This document shows, one piece after another, positions 1 to 7,937 of a stretch of 64,000 bases of DNA. This DNA comes from VRUE01 sp963737575 (GTDB lineage Bacteria; Actinomycetota; Thermoleophilia; Solirubrobacterales; 70-9), in assembly GCA_963737575.1 (NCBI GenBank), contig CAVTTJ010000004.1:62001-126000 (forward strand). The letters are read 5' to 3'. Made by a program: the position numbers and the translations under genes. The notes beneath the pieces were generated by a model, which was given only the letters and a program-made list of their open reading frames with translations, ran no database searches and was not told where the DNA came from. Numbering within the stretch: position 1 is the stretch's first letter; every line of letters starts with the position of its first letter.

Positions 1-703
1 CCCGGATCCGCTCCGACTCGGCCTCGAGCTCCTCGTCGGCGCGTTTGCGGGCCTGCTCGGTCGCCTTGCCTTCGACCTTCTCGACCAGCTTGCGGACTCG
101 TTCCTCGGACTCGCGCCGAATCTCCTCGGTGCCCTTCATCACGCGTTCCTCGATTTCGGCCTCGATCCGGACCATCGACTCGTGGGCCTCCTCGGCCATC
201 GCCTCTGCGTCGGCGGCGCGCTGCTCGGCTGAAGCGACCCTGCGGTCGGCGTCGCTCTGGTTGGACTCGATCACCTCGCGAACCCGCTTCGAGGCGTCGG
301 CTTCGGTCCGCCTGATTGCGGCGGCAACGTCCTCCTCGGCGTTCTCGATCAGCCTCTGGCGCTCGGCGGCGGCGGACTCGCGGGCGGCCTCGAAGGCCTT
401 CTCGGCGCGGTCGCGGGCCTCCTCGGCGCGGGTGGCGCGAGCCTCCGCCTCGCGCCTTCTCGCGCGTTCCGCGGTGATACGACCGCGTCCCTCCTCCCCG
501 AGCTTCTGCAGTGTCTCCTTCGCCCGTTGCCGGAGCTCGGCGCTCTCCCTCTCCACCCTGGCGCCGCTCTCGGCGAGCTGCTTCTCGGCGCCGGCGGCGC
601 GCTCGTCGCTCTCCCTGACCCACTCGAGCGCGCGCTCGGCGATGCCGCGAATGTCGGCGGTCGACTCCTCGACCGCGTCAAGTTTGATCGCAGGCTCGCC
701 CAT
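1..703 (-). CDS. Partial coiled-coil protein (C-terminus beyond left edge)
   Basis: An open minus-strand frame starts at ATG 703 (MGEPAIKLDAVEES) and runs off the left edge, giving about 234 visible residues. They are almost entirely Ala/Glu/Arg-rich heptad-like sequence, such as AERARRREAEARATRAEEA, with no signal peptide or membrane segment, so a long cytoplasmic coiled coil is the direct reading. The next upstream ATG (723) meets a stop after six codons, which fixes the start. Long proteins of this composition resemble cell-division or chromosome-organising scaffolds (DivIVA/SMC-like), but no specific family signature is visible. It is divergent from the gene at 828. The plus-strand frame through this region is its antisense shadow. 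Confidence 0.75.
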   Translation of the reverse strand, partial: MGEPAIKLDAVEESTADIRGIAERALEWVRESDERAAGAEKQLAESGARVERESAELRQRAKETLQKLGEEGRGRITAERARRREAEARATRAEEARDRAEKAFEAARESAAAERQRLIENAEEDVAAAIRRTEADASKRVREVIESNQSDADRRVASAEQRAADAEAMAEEAHESMVRIEAEIEERVMKGTEEIRRESEERVRKLVEKVEGKATEQARKRADEELEAESERIR

Positions 704-827
704 CACTCGGTTCCGATGCCCATCACGGCAACCTACTATGGGACTCGGCGCCGCCGCCACCGGTCCAATCGCCAAAAAGTCCGCAAAATGCGGCTACCTC
801 TCGGGGCCCCGGCTATCATCGCTGCGG

Positions 828-2411
828 ATGAGGGCGACGAGGTTGTCGGCGTTGGGGCTGATGGTGCTGGGGCTGCTCGCGGCAGCCTCTCCGGCAGCTG
901 CCGACCGCGTCTACTTCGGTAGCAACACCACCATCTCCTATGCGAGCCTCGACGGCAGCGGGGGCGGCAATCTGAACACCGGCGCGGCGACCGTGGACTC
1001 GCCGAGGGGCATCGCGATCGACCCGGCGGCGGGCCGGATCTACTGGGTCAACGGAGAAGTCGCGTCAAAGGTCTCGTGGGCCAACCTCGACGGCAGCGGC
1101 GGCGGCGACCTGCCGGTCACCGGACCCGCGGTCTTCGATCCCAGGGGCCTTGCCATCGACACCGCCGCGGGCCGGCTCTACTGGTCGAACAACCTGGCTG
1201 CGGCGAGCGAAGCGATCACCTACGCCAGCTTCGACGGCAGCGTGGTCGGGTTCCTGCCGACCACCGGGGCGACGGCGTCCGAACCGACCGGGGTCGCGAT
1301 CGACCCCGCATCGGGCCGGCTCTACTGGTCCAACTATCAGGGCAAGATCTCCTACGCGAACCTCGACGGCAGCGGCGGCGCCGACCTCAACACCTCGGGA
1401 GCGTTTGCCGCGCTTGCCGAAGGGGTGGCCATCGACCCGACCCGCCATCGCATCTATTGGGCCGACCATGAAAACGCGATCCCCTACTTCGCGAGGATCT
1501 CCTACGCCGGGCTCGATGGCAGCGGCGGCGGCGACATGGCGAGCGAACAGACGATCGAATTCCCCGAGGGAGTCGCGATCGACCCGACCACCGACCGCGC
1601 CTACTGGGCGAATTCCGCGGCCTTCAGCGGCACCGGCTCGATCTCCTACGGCTCGCTCGAAGGCGGTCAGGGAGGCAGCCTGAACCTGGCGGGCGCGGTG
1701 ACCTCACCGGGGATCGCCTATCCCGCCCTGCTGAAAGCTCCGCTCGGCACCAGCGCGCCGAAACTCACCGCGCAGATCGGGCTGCGGCCGCGCTTCCTCA
1801 CCTGCGACCAAGGCGCCTGGGCGGCCGACATGCCGGAGGCCCAGTTCTACCGCGCGCCCCACAGCTTCAGCTACCAGTGGACCGAGGACGGGAAGCCGAT
1901 CCCAGGGGCGACCCGGTCCGACATCGGAGTGGAAGGCAGGGGCGGTGGCGACTACGCCTGCCAGGTGACCGCGACCAACGCCGGCGGCTCGACCACCCAG
2001 ACGAGCCCGATCCAGTTCGTCTGCTGCAGGATCGGAACGCATGCAAGGGCGGCGCGGGTCGCACTGGTGGTCGGAGGCAAGGCGCGGCTGAAGCTGTCCT
2101 GCCCGGGCGGAGCGGATTCCTGCGCCGGCAGGCTCAATCTCGCCAAGTACTTTCCCCGGAGAAAGCGACGGGCGGCGTCCAGCAAGCGCCGACGTGTCCC
2201 CGTCCCCAGGCTGCCCGAAATCTACGGGGAAAGACCGTTCTCAGTTCCCGCCGGCCAGGCGGGGGTCGTCAAGGTCAAGCTCGTCCCCAGCGCAAGGGTT
2301 TGGCTTGCCACGTCCAGTCTCCATCGCCTCCAGGCGAAGCTGGTCGGCACCGGCGTCGAAACGCGCACCGTCCTCCTGAAGCTGGCGAAGAAGAAGCCGA
2401 GGCGGCGCTAG
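828..2411 (+). CDS. Secreted YWTD (LDL-receptor class B-like) beta-propeller protein with Ig-like domain
   Basis: 527 residues from ATG 828. The N-terminus (MRATRLSALGLMVLGLLAAA, then SPAAA) is a clear Sec signal peptide. Residues of about 28-290 hold six or seven repeats of about 43 residues with a YASLDGSGGG...GIAIDPAAGRIYW pattern. This is the YWTD/LDL-receptor class B signature expected to fold as a six-bladed propeller. Residues of about 310-400 look Ig-like, with a CDQGAW...YQW...YACQVTATNAGG pattern. The C-terminus is Arg/Lys-rich. The role is unknown; an extracellular or surface binding function is inferred. The frame is open upstream to base 45, but that part is antisense to the neighbouring gene. 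Its stop shares the CTAG tetramer with the convergent acyl-CoA synthetase. Confidence 0.85.
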   Translation: MRATRLSALGLMVLGLLAAASPAAADRVYFGSNTTISYASLDGSGGGNLNTGAATVDSPRGIAIDPAAGRIYWVNGEVASKVSWANLDGSGGGDLPVTGPAVFDPRGLAIDTAAGRLYWSNNLAAASEAITYASFDGSVVGFLPTTGATASEPTGVAIDPASGRLYWSNYQGKISYANLDGSGGADLNTSGAFAALAEGVAIDPTRHRIYWADHENAIPYFARISYAGLDGSGGGDMASEQTIEFPEGVAIDPTTDRAYWANSAAFSGTGSISYGSLEGGQGGSLNLAGAVTSPGIAYPALLKAPLGTSAPKLTAQIGLRPRFLTCDQGAWAADMPEAQFYRAPHSFSYQWTEDGKPIPGATRSDIGVEGRGGGDYACQVTATNAGGSTTQTSPIQFVCCRIGTHARAARVALVVGGKARLKLSCPGGADSCAGRLNLAKYFPRRKRRAASSKRRRVPVPRLPEIYGERPFSVPAGQAGVVKVKLVPSARVWLATSSLHRLQAKLVGTGVETRTVLLKLAKKKPRRR

Positions 2412-4057
2412 CCGGACTGCTGCGGCTGGTGCTCGTGCAGGTCGCGCTTCAGGACCTTGCCGGTCGCGTTGCGCGGCAGCTCGTCGAGGAACTCGAACTC
2501 GCGCGGCGCCTTGTAGGCGGCGAGATGGGCCTTGACGTGCTTCTTCAGATCCTCATCTGAGACCGCGGCGTCCTGGACAAGGACCACGAAGGCCTTGAGG
2601 CGCTGCCCGAACTCCTCGTCCTCGACTCCGATCACCGCGACCTCGACGACGCTCTCATGGTCGGCGAGCAGATCCTCGACCTCGCGCGGGAAGACGTTCT
2701 CGCCGCCGGAGACGATCATCTCGTCGTCGCGCCCGTCGACGAAGAGCCGGCCGTCGGCGTCGAAGTGGCCGACGTCGCCGCTGCTCAGCAGCCCGTCGAT
2801 CACTTCTTTGCCGCCGCCGCCGGTGTAGCCCTCGAAAGACATCTCGCTGCCGACGAAGATCCTGCCGACCTCGCCGCGGGGGACCTCCTTGCCGTTCTCG
2901 TCGAAGAGCTTGACGACGGTGCCACGCGGGGGCCGGCCGGCCGTTCCCGGCGCGGCCCGCAGGTCCTCGGGGGTCGCCACCGTCGCCATCGCGACCTCGG
3001 TCGAGCCGTAGAGGTTGTAGATGCTGTCGCCGAAGCGGTCCATCCACTCGAGGGCCAGCTCGCCCGGGAGCGCGGAGCCGGAGAGCGCGGTGATCCGCAG
3101 CGAGGAGAGGTCGTAGGAGCGCAGTGTCTCCTCCGGCAGCTGCAGGATGCGCTGGATCATCACCGGCACCACTGCGAGGACCTGGGCGCGGTTCTCCTGA
3201 ATCGCCCGCAGGGTCCCCTCGGGGTCGAAGCGGCGCCGCAGCACCAGGGTCGCGGCGGTGGGGAGGCCGATCGCGAAGTGGAAGAAGCCCCAGGAGTGAA
3301 AGAGGGGCGCGGCGACGACCATCGTCTCGCGGCTGCGGTAGGGGATCTTGTCGATCATCGACGCGACCGTGTGGAGCCCCTCCGGGTTGGTCCGCTGGGC
3401 CCCCTTCGGGGTCCCAGTCGTGCCGGAGGTGAGGATCACGAACCGGGAATGGTCGGGGGGTGGCTTCAGGTTCGAGTCGTCGCCGGCCGCGATCAGCGAG
3501 TCCAGCGTCGGGGACTCCGCCTCGCTGTCGGCCCACCCGATCACCCGATCGACGCCCTCGTCGACTTCATGAAGGATGCCGGAGAACTCCTCGTCGTAGA
3601 CCAGCACCTTCGCCTTCTCGCGGCGCGTCACCTCGGCCAGCTGCGGGCCGGCGAACATCGTGTTCAGGTAGATCGCGCTGGCGCCGATCTTGGCGGCGGC
3701 TGCGGTGATCTCGATGAAGCCGCGGTGGTTGCGGCACATCACCCCGATCCCGTCGCCGTGCCCGATCCCCATCCGCTCGAGGGAGTGGGCGAGGGCGTTG
3801 CTGCGGCGGTGGAGCTGGTCGAACGTGAGCGAGCCGCGTTCGTCGATGATCGCGGTCTCATCGGGGTGGTGGAGCGCGGCGATCGCGACCCCGGTCGCCG
3901 GCGAGGGGCCCCAGCGCACGAAGGTGTAGCCGATCTTCGCGGCGACGTCGGGGCGCAGCAGGCCGAGGATTTCGGAGTCGTGCATCACCTTCACGACGAA
4001 GGCTTTGTTGGCGACCGTTTTGCGGACGCTGGAACCTATGTCGCTGAGGCTCGCCAT
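2408..4057 (-). CDS. Acyl-CoA synthetase / AMP-dependent ligase (ANL superfamily)
   Basis: 549 residues. It is expected to activate a carboxylic acid with ATP to an acyl-AMP and then transfer it to CoA. The ANL core motifs appear in order: LTSGTTGTPKGA (P-loop, about residue 210), NLYGSTE (about 345), SSGDVG and VDGRDDEMIVSGGENVFP (about 420-440), and the C-terminal LPRNATGKVLKRDL with the adenylation lysine. The length fits medium- or long-chain acyl-CoA synthetases; the substrate cannot be read from the sequence. ATG 4057 is chosen, with a GTG two codons upstream as the alternative. It lies 13 bp downstream of the ispF stop on the same strand, so it may be cotranscribed with ispF. A role in fatty-acid activation would fit the fused beta-oxidation enzyme at 44-46 kb, but that is inference. 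Confidence 0.92.
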   Translation of the reverse strand: MASLSDIGSSVRKTVANKAFVVKVMHDSEILGLLRPDVAAKIGYTFVRWGPSPATGVAIAALHHPDETAIIDERGSLTFDQLHRRSNALAHSLERMGIGHGDGIGVMCRNHRGFIEITAAAAKIGASAIYLNTMFAGPQLAEVTRREKAKVLVYDEEFSGILHEVDEGVDRVIGWADSEAESPTLDSLIAAGDDSNLKPPPDHSRFVILTSGTTGTPKGAQRTNPEGLHTVASMIDKIPYRSRETMVVAAPLFHSWGFFHFAIGLPTAATLVLRRRFDPEGTLRAIQENRAQVLAVVPVMIQRILQLPEETLRSYDLSSLRITALSGSALPGELALEWMDRFGDSIYNLYGSTEVAMATVATPEDLRAAPGTAGRPPRGTVVKLFDENGKEVPRGEVGRIFVGSEMSFEGYTGGGGKEVIDGLLSSGDVGHFDADGRLFVDGRDDEMIVSGGENVFPREVEDLLADHESVVEVAVIGVEDEEFGQRLKAFVVLVQDAAVSDEDLKKHVKAHLAAYKAPREFEFLDELPRNATGKVLKRDLHEHQPQQSG

Positions 4058-4070
4058 CGCCACCCGAAGA

Positions 4071-4529
4071 CTATTCGCTCTCCAGCGAAGCGACGGCTAT
4101 GCAGGCGATTCCCTCGCCGCGGCCGACCCATCCCATCCCCTCGTTCGACGTTGCCTTGACGCTGACCCGGGCCGAGGTCGCCTCGGCCAGGATCCGCTCC
4201 ATCTCGGACCGCACCGGAGCCAGCCGCGGTGCCTCGCAGACGACCGTCGCGTCGATGTTCTCGATCCGGCCGGAGAGCATCCCGACGACGGTCCGCAGGA
4301 GGTCGATCGAGTCGGCGTCGCGCCAGCGCTCGTCGTCGTCGGGGAAGAGGGTGCCGATGTCGTCGAGGCCCCCGGCGCCGAGCAGGGCGTCGATCACCGC
4401 ATGAGTGAGGACATCGGCATCCGAGTGTCCCTCGAGGCCGAGCGCGTGCTCGATCTCGACCCCACCGAGGATCAGCGGCCGCCCGGCCGCGAAGCGGTGG
4501 CTGTCGTAGCCGATCCCGACTGCGCTCAT
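4071..4529 (-). CDS. ispF: 2-C-methyl-D-erythritol 2,4-cyclodiphosphate synthase
   Basis: 152 residues, the usual IspF length. It converts CDP-methylerythritol 2-phosphate to the cyclic diphosphate, with CMP released, in the MEP isoprenoid pathway. The zinc-site signature is visible: D8 and H10 in GIGYDSHRF, and the later His in LEGHSDADVLTHAVIDALLGA. The conserved KATSNEGMGWVGRGEGI segment near the C-terminus supports it. The start ATG overlaps the stop of the upstream PHP phosphatase as ATGA, so translation is probably coupled. The partner enzyme ispD is about 2 kb upstream on the same strand, separated by the phosphatase and the opposite-strand DUF389 gene. Confidence 0.96.
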   Translation of the reverse strand: MSAVGIGYDSHRFAAGRPLILGGVEIEHALGLEGHSDADVLTHAVIDALLGAGGLDDIGTLFPDDDERWRDADSIDLLRTVVGMLSGRIENIDATVVCEAPRLAPVRSEMERILAEATSARVSVKATSNEGMGWVGRGEGIACIAVASLESE

Positions 4530-5350
4530 CCAACCTCCTCCAGGCGCCTTTGACGGTGATCGAAGACGCAGATCTCTTCCACCCCGAGCCCGTCGAGGAA
4601 CTCGAGCGCGCGGTCGTATCCGTAGCCGACGTGCTCGGGCAGGTGGGCGTCGGAGGAGAGGGCGAACGGGGCGCCGGCCTCGACGCACATCTCGGCGAAG
4701 GCATGCGATGGGTAGAGCTCGCCGACGGGCTTGCGCAGCCCCGCGGTCGAGACCTCGACCGCGATGCCGCTCTCGGCGATCGCCTCGACCGCCGGCTCGT
4801 AGAAGGCGCGCGGATCGCCGTCGGGCGCCGGCCTACCCCGCCCCCAGACCTTGACCAGGTCGGGGTGCGCGAGGATGTCGAACAGACCGGAGCGGGCGGC
4901 GGCGGCGAGCGCCTCGAAGTAGCGCGACCAGACGCGGTCCGGATCGCCGGTCTCCTCCCATATGTCGAACCCCTCATGGTCGACCGCATCGTCGCCGAGG
5001 AAGTGGACCGAGCCAACGACGTAGTCGAAGTCCCGCGCCTCGAGCAGGTTCGCGGTGCGGTCATCGGCACCGGGGACGAAATCCATCTCGATCCCGAGCC
5101 GCAGCTCGGTGCCGCGGACGAACTCGCAGTAGGCGTCGATGTCGTCCTGGGCCTGTTCGCGCCAGAACGGGTGGTCCCAGAGCTCGAGCGACTGGGTGAA
5201 GCGGTGGATGTGCTCGGAGACGCCGAGCTCGGCGATCCCGGCAGCGGCGGCGGCCTCGAGGTAGCGGTCGACGTTCTCGGCGGTGAAGTAGCGGCCCGCC
5301 GTCGTCCCGTCCTCGTCGGGGCGGAGGTGGAGGTGATAGTCGGTGAGCAC
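4526..5350 (-). CDS. PHP-domain histidinol-phosphatase-like hydrolase
   Basis: 274 residues starting at GTG 5350. The N-terminal DYHLHLRPDE carries the HxH metal pair of PHP phosphoesterases. Further family signatures are SEHIHRF (about residue 45), ILAHPDLVK (about 160) and LSSDAHLPEHVGYGY (about 230). The length and motif spacing match HisK/HisJ histidinol-phosphatases, which release phosphate from L-histidinol phosphate in histidine synthesis. PHP proteins can act on other phosphoesters, and no other his gene is nearby, so the substrate is tentative. Its stop overlaps the ispF start (ATGA). Confidence 0.85.
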   Translation of the reverse strand: MLTDYHLHLRPDEDGTTAGRYFTAENVDRYLEAAAAAGIAELGVSEHIHRFTQSLELWDHPFWREQAQDDIDAYCEFVRGTELRLGIEMDFVPGADDRTANLLEARDFDYVVGSVHFLGDDAVDHEGFDIWEETGDPDRVWSRYFEALAAAARSGLFDILAHPDLVKVWGRGRPAPDGDPRAFYEPAVEAIAESGIAVEVSTAGLRKPVGELYPSHAFAEMCVEAGAPFALSSDAHLPEHVGYGYDRALEFLDGLGVEEICVFDHRQRRLEEVG

Positions 5351-5393
5351 GATGTGAGCCTAGGCGACGCCGAGCGCGGATACGCTGCCGACC

Positions 5394-6428
5394 ATGGTCC
5401 ACCTGCGGATCGTCGTCCCGCATGACCTGACCAGGAGAGTGCTCGCGCTGCTCGAAGCCTCGTCCTCGACCTGCAATCTGATCCTGCTCGAGGGCGCGGC
5501 GCGGAAGCCCGCGGGTGACGTCGTCCTCTGCGACATCGCGCGCGAGGACACGAGCGTGATGGTCGAGGACCTGAAGGAGCTGGGAGTGACGCGGCAGGGC
5601 TCGATCTCGATCGACGAGATCGCCTCGCAGATCTCCGATGCGGCGCGGCGGGCCGAAAGATCGGCCAGGGGCACACCGTCAGACGCGGTGATCTGGGAGG
5701 AGGTCGAGGCCCGCACCTCCGAGACCACGGAACTCGGTGGCAACTTCCTGGCCTTCATGACGCTCGCCTGCCTGATCGCCTCGGTCGGGATCTTCGTCGG
5801 CTCGCCGATCCTGATCGTCGGAGCGATGATCGTCGGCCCCGAGTTCGGCGCGCTCGCGGGGCTCTGCGTCGCCATCATCGAGCGCCGCCGGGGGGTCGCG
5901 ATGCGTTCGCTGACGGCTCTCGCCGTAGGGTTCCCGATCGGCATCACCGCAGCGTTTCTCTTCACGTTGTTCTGCCTCGCGGTCGGGATCGTAGGCTCCG
6001 GATTCCACAGCTCTGAAGACGACCTCGTGCGGTTCATCGTCAAGCCGGAAGAGTTCTCGGTGATCGTCGCCCTGTTTGCAGGTGCCGCGGGGATGCTGTC
6101 GCTGACCTCGGCCAAGTCAGGGGCGCTGATCGGCGTCCTCGTCTCGGTGACGACGATCCCGGCCGCAGCCAACATCGGGATCGCCTTCGCGCTCGGCAAC
6201 TGGGCCGATTGGCGCGGGGCGATGCTCCAGCTATCAATCAACCTCGTCGCGATCGTGGTCGCCGGAGTCCTGACCCTTTCGTTCGAGCGGAGGCTCTATG
6301 AGCGGCGGCGGAACCGCCACCTCGGGGACCGCTCGAGGGCCCATGCCGGTCTCGCGTCCGAGGACGGCCGCTCCCGCCACCGCCGCCGACGCGACCGACA
6401 CCAAAGCGAGCGGGCCGATCGTGCCTAG
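5394..6428 (+). CDS. DUF389 family integral membrane protein
   Basis: 344 residues from ATG 5394. Residues 1-100 form a soluble domain (MVHLRIVVPHDLTRRVLALL...). From about residue 115 there are five or six hydrophobic segments, including FLAFMTLACLIASVGIFVG and ILIVGAMIVGPEFGALAGLC. The I(V)GAMIVGPEFG loop is typical of DUF389/TIGR00341 proteins, whose function is unknown. The last 40 residues are unusually Arg/His-rich and overlap the start of the next small frame, so the true C-terminus could be shorter if an indel is present. It is divergent from the PHP phosphatase, with a 43-bp gap. Confidence 0.85.
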   Translation: MVHLRIVVPHDLTRRVLALLEASSSTCNLILLEGAARKPAGDVVLCDIAREDTSVMVEDLKELGVTRQGSISIDEIASQISDAARRAERSARGTPSDAVIWEEVEARTSETTELGGNFLAFMTLACLIASVGIFVGSPILIVGAMIVGPEFGALAGLCVAIIERRRGVAMRSLTALAVGFPIGITAAFLFTLFCLAVGIVGSGFHSSEDDLVRFIVKPEEFSVIVALFAGAAGMLSLTSAKSGALIGVLVSVTTIPAAANIGIAFALGNWADWRGAMLQLSINLVAIVVAGVLTLSFERRLYERRRNRHLGDRSRAHAGLASEDGRSRHRRRRDRHQSERADRA

Positions 6429-6585
6429 GCGCATTTCGCGGCCCGCCCAGCTGGCGATCCTGGCCGCCGCCTTCGCCGCCGGGGTCGCCCTGGCGACGAT
6501 CCTCGGCGCGATCAACCTCGGCGTCGCCCTCGGCGTCGGCCAGCTCTTCTTCGCTGCCGCCCTCGTCTGGGTGCTCCTGCGCTAG
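6421..6585 (+). CDS. Small membrane protein, hypothetical
   Basis: 54 residues if started at GTG 6421, or 95 if started at ATG 6298, which would overlap the DUF389 gene by 131 bp. The supported part is a hydrophobic hairpin (LAILAAAFAAGVALATILGA and VGQLFFAAALVWVLL) that predicts two membrane helices. The stretch between 6298 and 6420 encodes only low-complexity Ser/Thr/Ala/Pro sequence, so the shorter start is preferred. The stop shares CTAG with the convergent ispD stop. No family is recognised. Confidence 0.5.
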   Translation: MPRRISRPAQLAILAAAFAAGVALATILGAINLGVALGVGQLFFAAALVWVLLR

Positions 6586-7331
6586 CGCTCGGCGAGGAGC
6601 AGCTCGGCGACGCGAAGATCGAGCGGGGTCGTCACCTTGACGTTCTCGGCGGACGAGGGGTGGATCAGGACGCGGCCGCCGGCGGCCTCGACCAGCATCG
6701 CCTCGTCGGTCGCCGCGGCGACCGTCTCCGGCCCCGCCTCGAGCGCCCGGCGCAGCGCCTCGACGCGGAAGACCTGAGGCGTCTGCGCCGCCCAGAGCCC
6801 GGCGCGATCGACCGTCTCCTCGACCTCGAAGCGGCGATCGACGCCCTCCTCGATGGCGAGCGCTGCATCCTGCCCGCTAGAGAGGGCGAATGCAGCTTTC
6901 GCCTCCTGGTCCGCCTCATCCCGCGCCTGCGACACGCGCTTGATCGTGTCCGAGACCGGGGCGGCGGCGATCGCGCCGTCGGCCTCCTCGTCGGCGAGGA
7001 GGGTGGCGATGACGTCCTCGACGAGTTGGGCGCTCAGCAGCGGCCGCGCCGCGTCGTGGATCGCGACCAGCGCGGTCCCGACCGCCTCGAGCGCGTTGGC
7101 GACCGAGACCGCCCGGGTCTCGCCTCCGTCAACGACGCCGAGGTCGTGGCCGCCGAGGTCGTGGATGTGGCCCGGCGGGCAGGCGACGACGATCGAGCGC
7201 ACCGACGGCGCTCCTCGCATGGCCTCGATCGACCAGTCGACCATCCGCCTGCCCCCCAACTCGACGAAGGCCTTCGGGCCGCCGGCTCCAAGCCTCTGAC
7301 CGGAGCCGGCGGCGGCGATGACCGCTGTGAC
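6582..7331 (-). CDS. ispD: 2-C-methyl-D-erythritol 4-phosphate cytidylyltransferase
   Basis: About 249 residues. It transfers CMP from CTP to methylerythritol 4-phosphate in the MEP pathway. Signatures are the nucleotide-binding AVIAAAGSGQRLG followed by PKAF, the HDAARPL motif (about residue 95), AAPVSDTIKR (about 130), AAQTPQVFR (about 185) and the late ENVKVTTPLDL. No ATG, GTG or TTG exists at the expected N-terminus. The natural start position is a GTC codon (7331-7329) encoding VTAVIAAAG, and the nearest canonical in-frame start (ATG 7544) lies deep inside carD. Either a GTG was read as GTC or a rare start is used. It sits immediately downstream of carD, as in many actinobacteria. Confidence 0.9.
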   Translation of the reverse strand, partial: VTAVIAAAGSGQRLGAGGPKAFVELGGRRMVDWSIEAMRGAPSVRSIVVACPPGHIHDLGGHDLGVVDGGETRAVSVANALEAVGTALVAIHDAARPLLSAQLVEDVIATLLADEEADGAIAAAPVSDTIKRVSQARDEADQEAKAAFALSSGQDAALAIEEGVDRRFEVEETVDRAGLWAAQTPQVFRVEALRRALEAGPETVAAATDEAMLVEAAGGRVLIHPSSAENVKVTTPLDLRVAELLLAER

Positions 7332-7341
7332 TGTCCCTGGA

Positions 7342-7869
7342 CTACGCGGTGGCGGCGAAACGCCCCTCCAGCAGACCGTCGAGGTATTCCTCCGCGCCGT
7401 CCTCGTCCTTGTCGAGCGCGTACATGAACTCCGATGCGAGGATCTTCTTGGCCCGGGTGTACATCTGCTTCTCGCCGGTCGAGAGGCCCTTTTCCATCTC
7501 CCGGATCGCCAGGTTCCTGACGACCTCGGCCAGCTCGAACACATCGCCGGTCTTGATCTTCTCGCGGTTGTACTTGAAGCGCCGATTCCAGTTCTTCGGC
7601 ATCTCCGACACATCGTCGGTGAGGACGTCGGTGACCTTTTTGATTTCTTCCTCGTCGATCACGCGACGCAGCCCCGCCTTGCCCGCGTTCTCACACGGGA
7701 CCATCACCGTGAGTTCGTTGTGGAGGATTTTGATCGTGAGGTATTCGCGCTCCTCCCCCATCAGCTCGCGGCTTTCTTTCTTCATCACGAGGCCCGCTCC
7801 GTGGTGGGGATAGACGACCTTGTCACCCTCCTCGAAGTCGCAGACGTACTCGACGTCCACCTCTGTCAC
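7342..7869 (-). CDS. carD: CarD family RNA-polymerase-binding transcription regulator
   Basis: 175 residues. CarD binds the RNA polymerase beta subunit and stabilises open promoter complexes; it is essential in mycobacteria. The N-terminal CdnL/TRCF Tudor-like domain begins FEEGDKVVYPHHGAG (about residue 12), followed by EYLTIKILHNELTVMVP. The helical DNA-contacting domain includes PKNWNRRFKYNREKI, with its conserved Trp. GTG 7869 is chosen because an AGGAGG lies 8 nt upstream. The frame is open to a TTG at 7941, and an AAAGGAG six bases before an in-frame ATT is a curious alternative. It lies between disA and ispD. Confidence 0.93.
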   Translation of the reverse strand: MTEVDVEYVCDFEEGDKVVYPHHGAGLVMKKESRELMGEEREYLTIKILHNELTVMVPCENAGKAGLRRVIDEEEIKKVTDVLTDDVSEMPKNWNRRFKYNREKIKTGDVFELAEVVRNLAIREMEKGLSTGEKQMYTRAKKILASEFMYALDKDEDGAEEYLDGLLEGRFAATA

Positions 7870-7937
7870 CTCGACTACCTCCTCTAGCTCAGGAATCGCT
7901 TGCTCCTTTCGATTTCTGACGGCACTTTGGCGCACCG

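Noticed and set aside
45..827. N-terminal extension of the YWTD protein frame
   Set aside because: Ser/Ala/Arg-rich shadow antisense to the coiled-coil gene; a clean signal peptide starts at 828.
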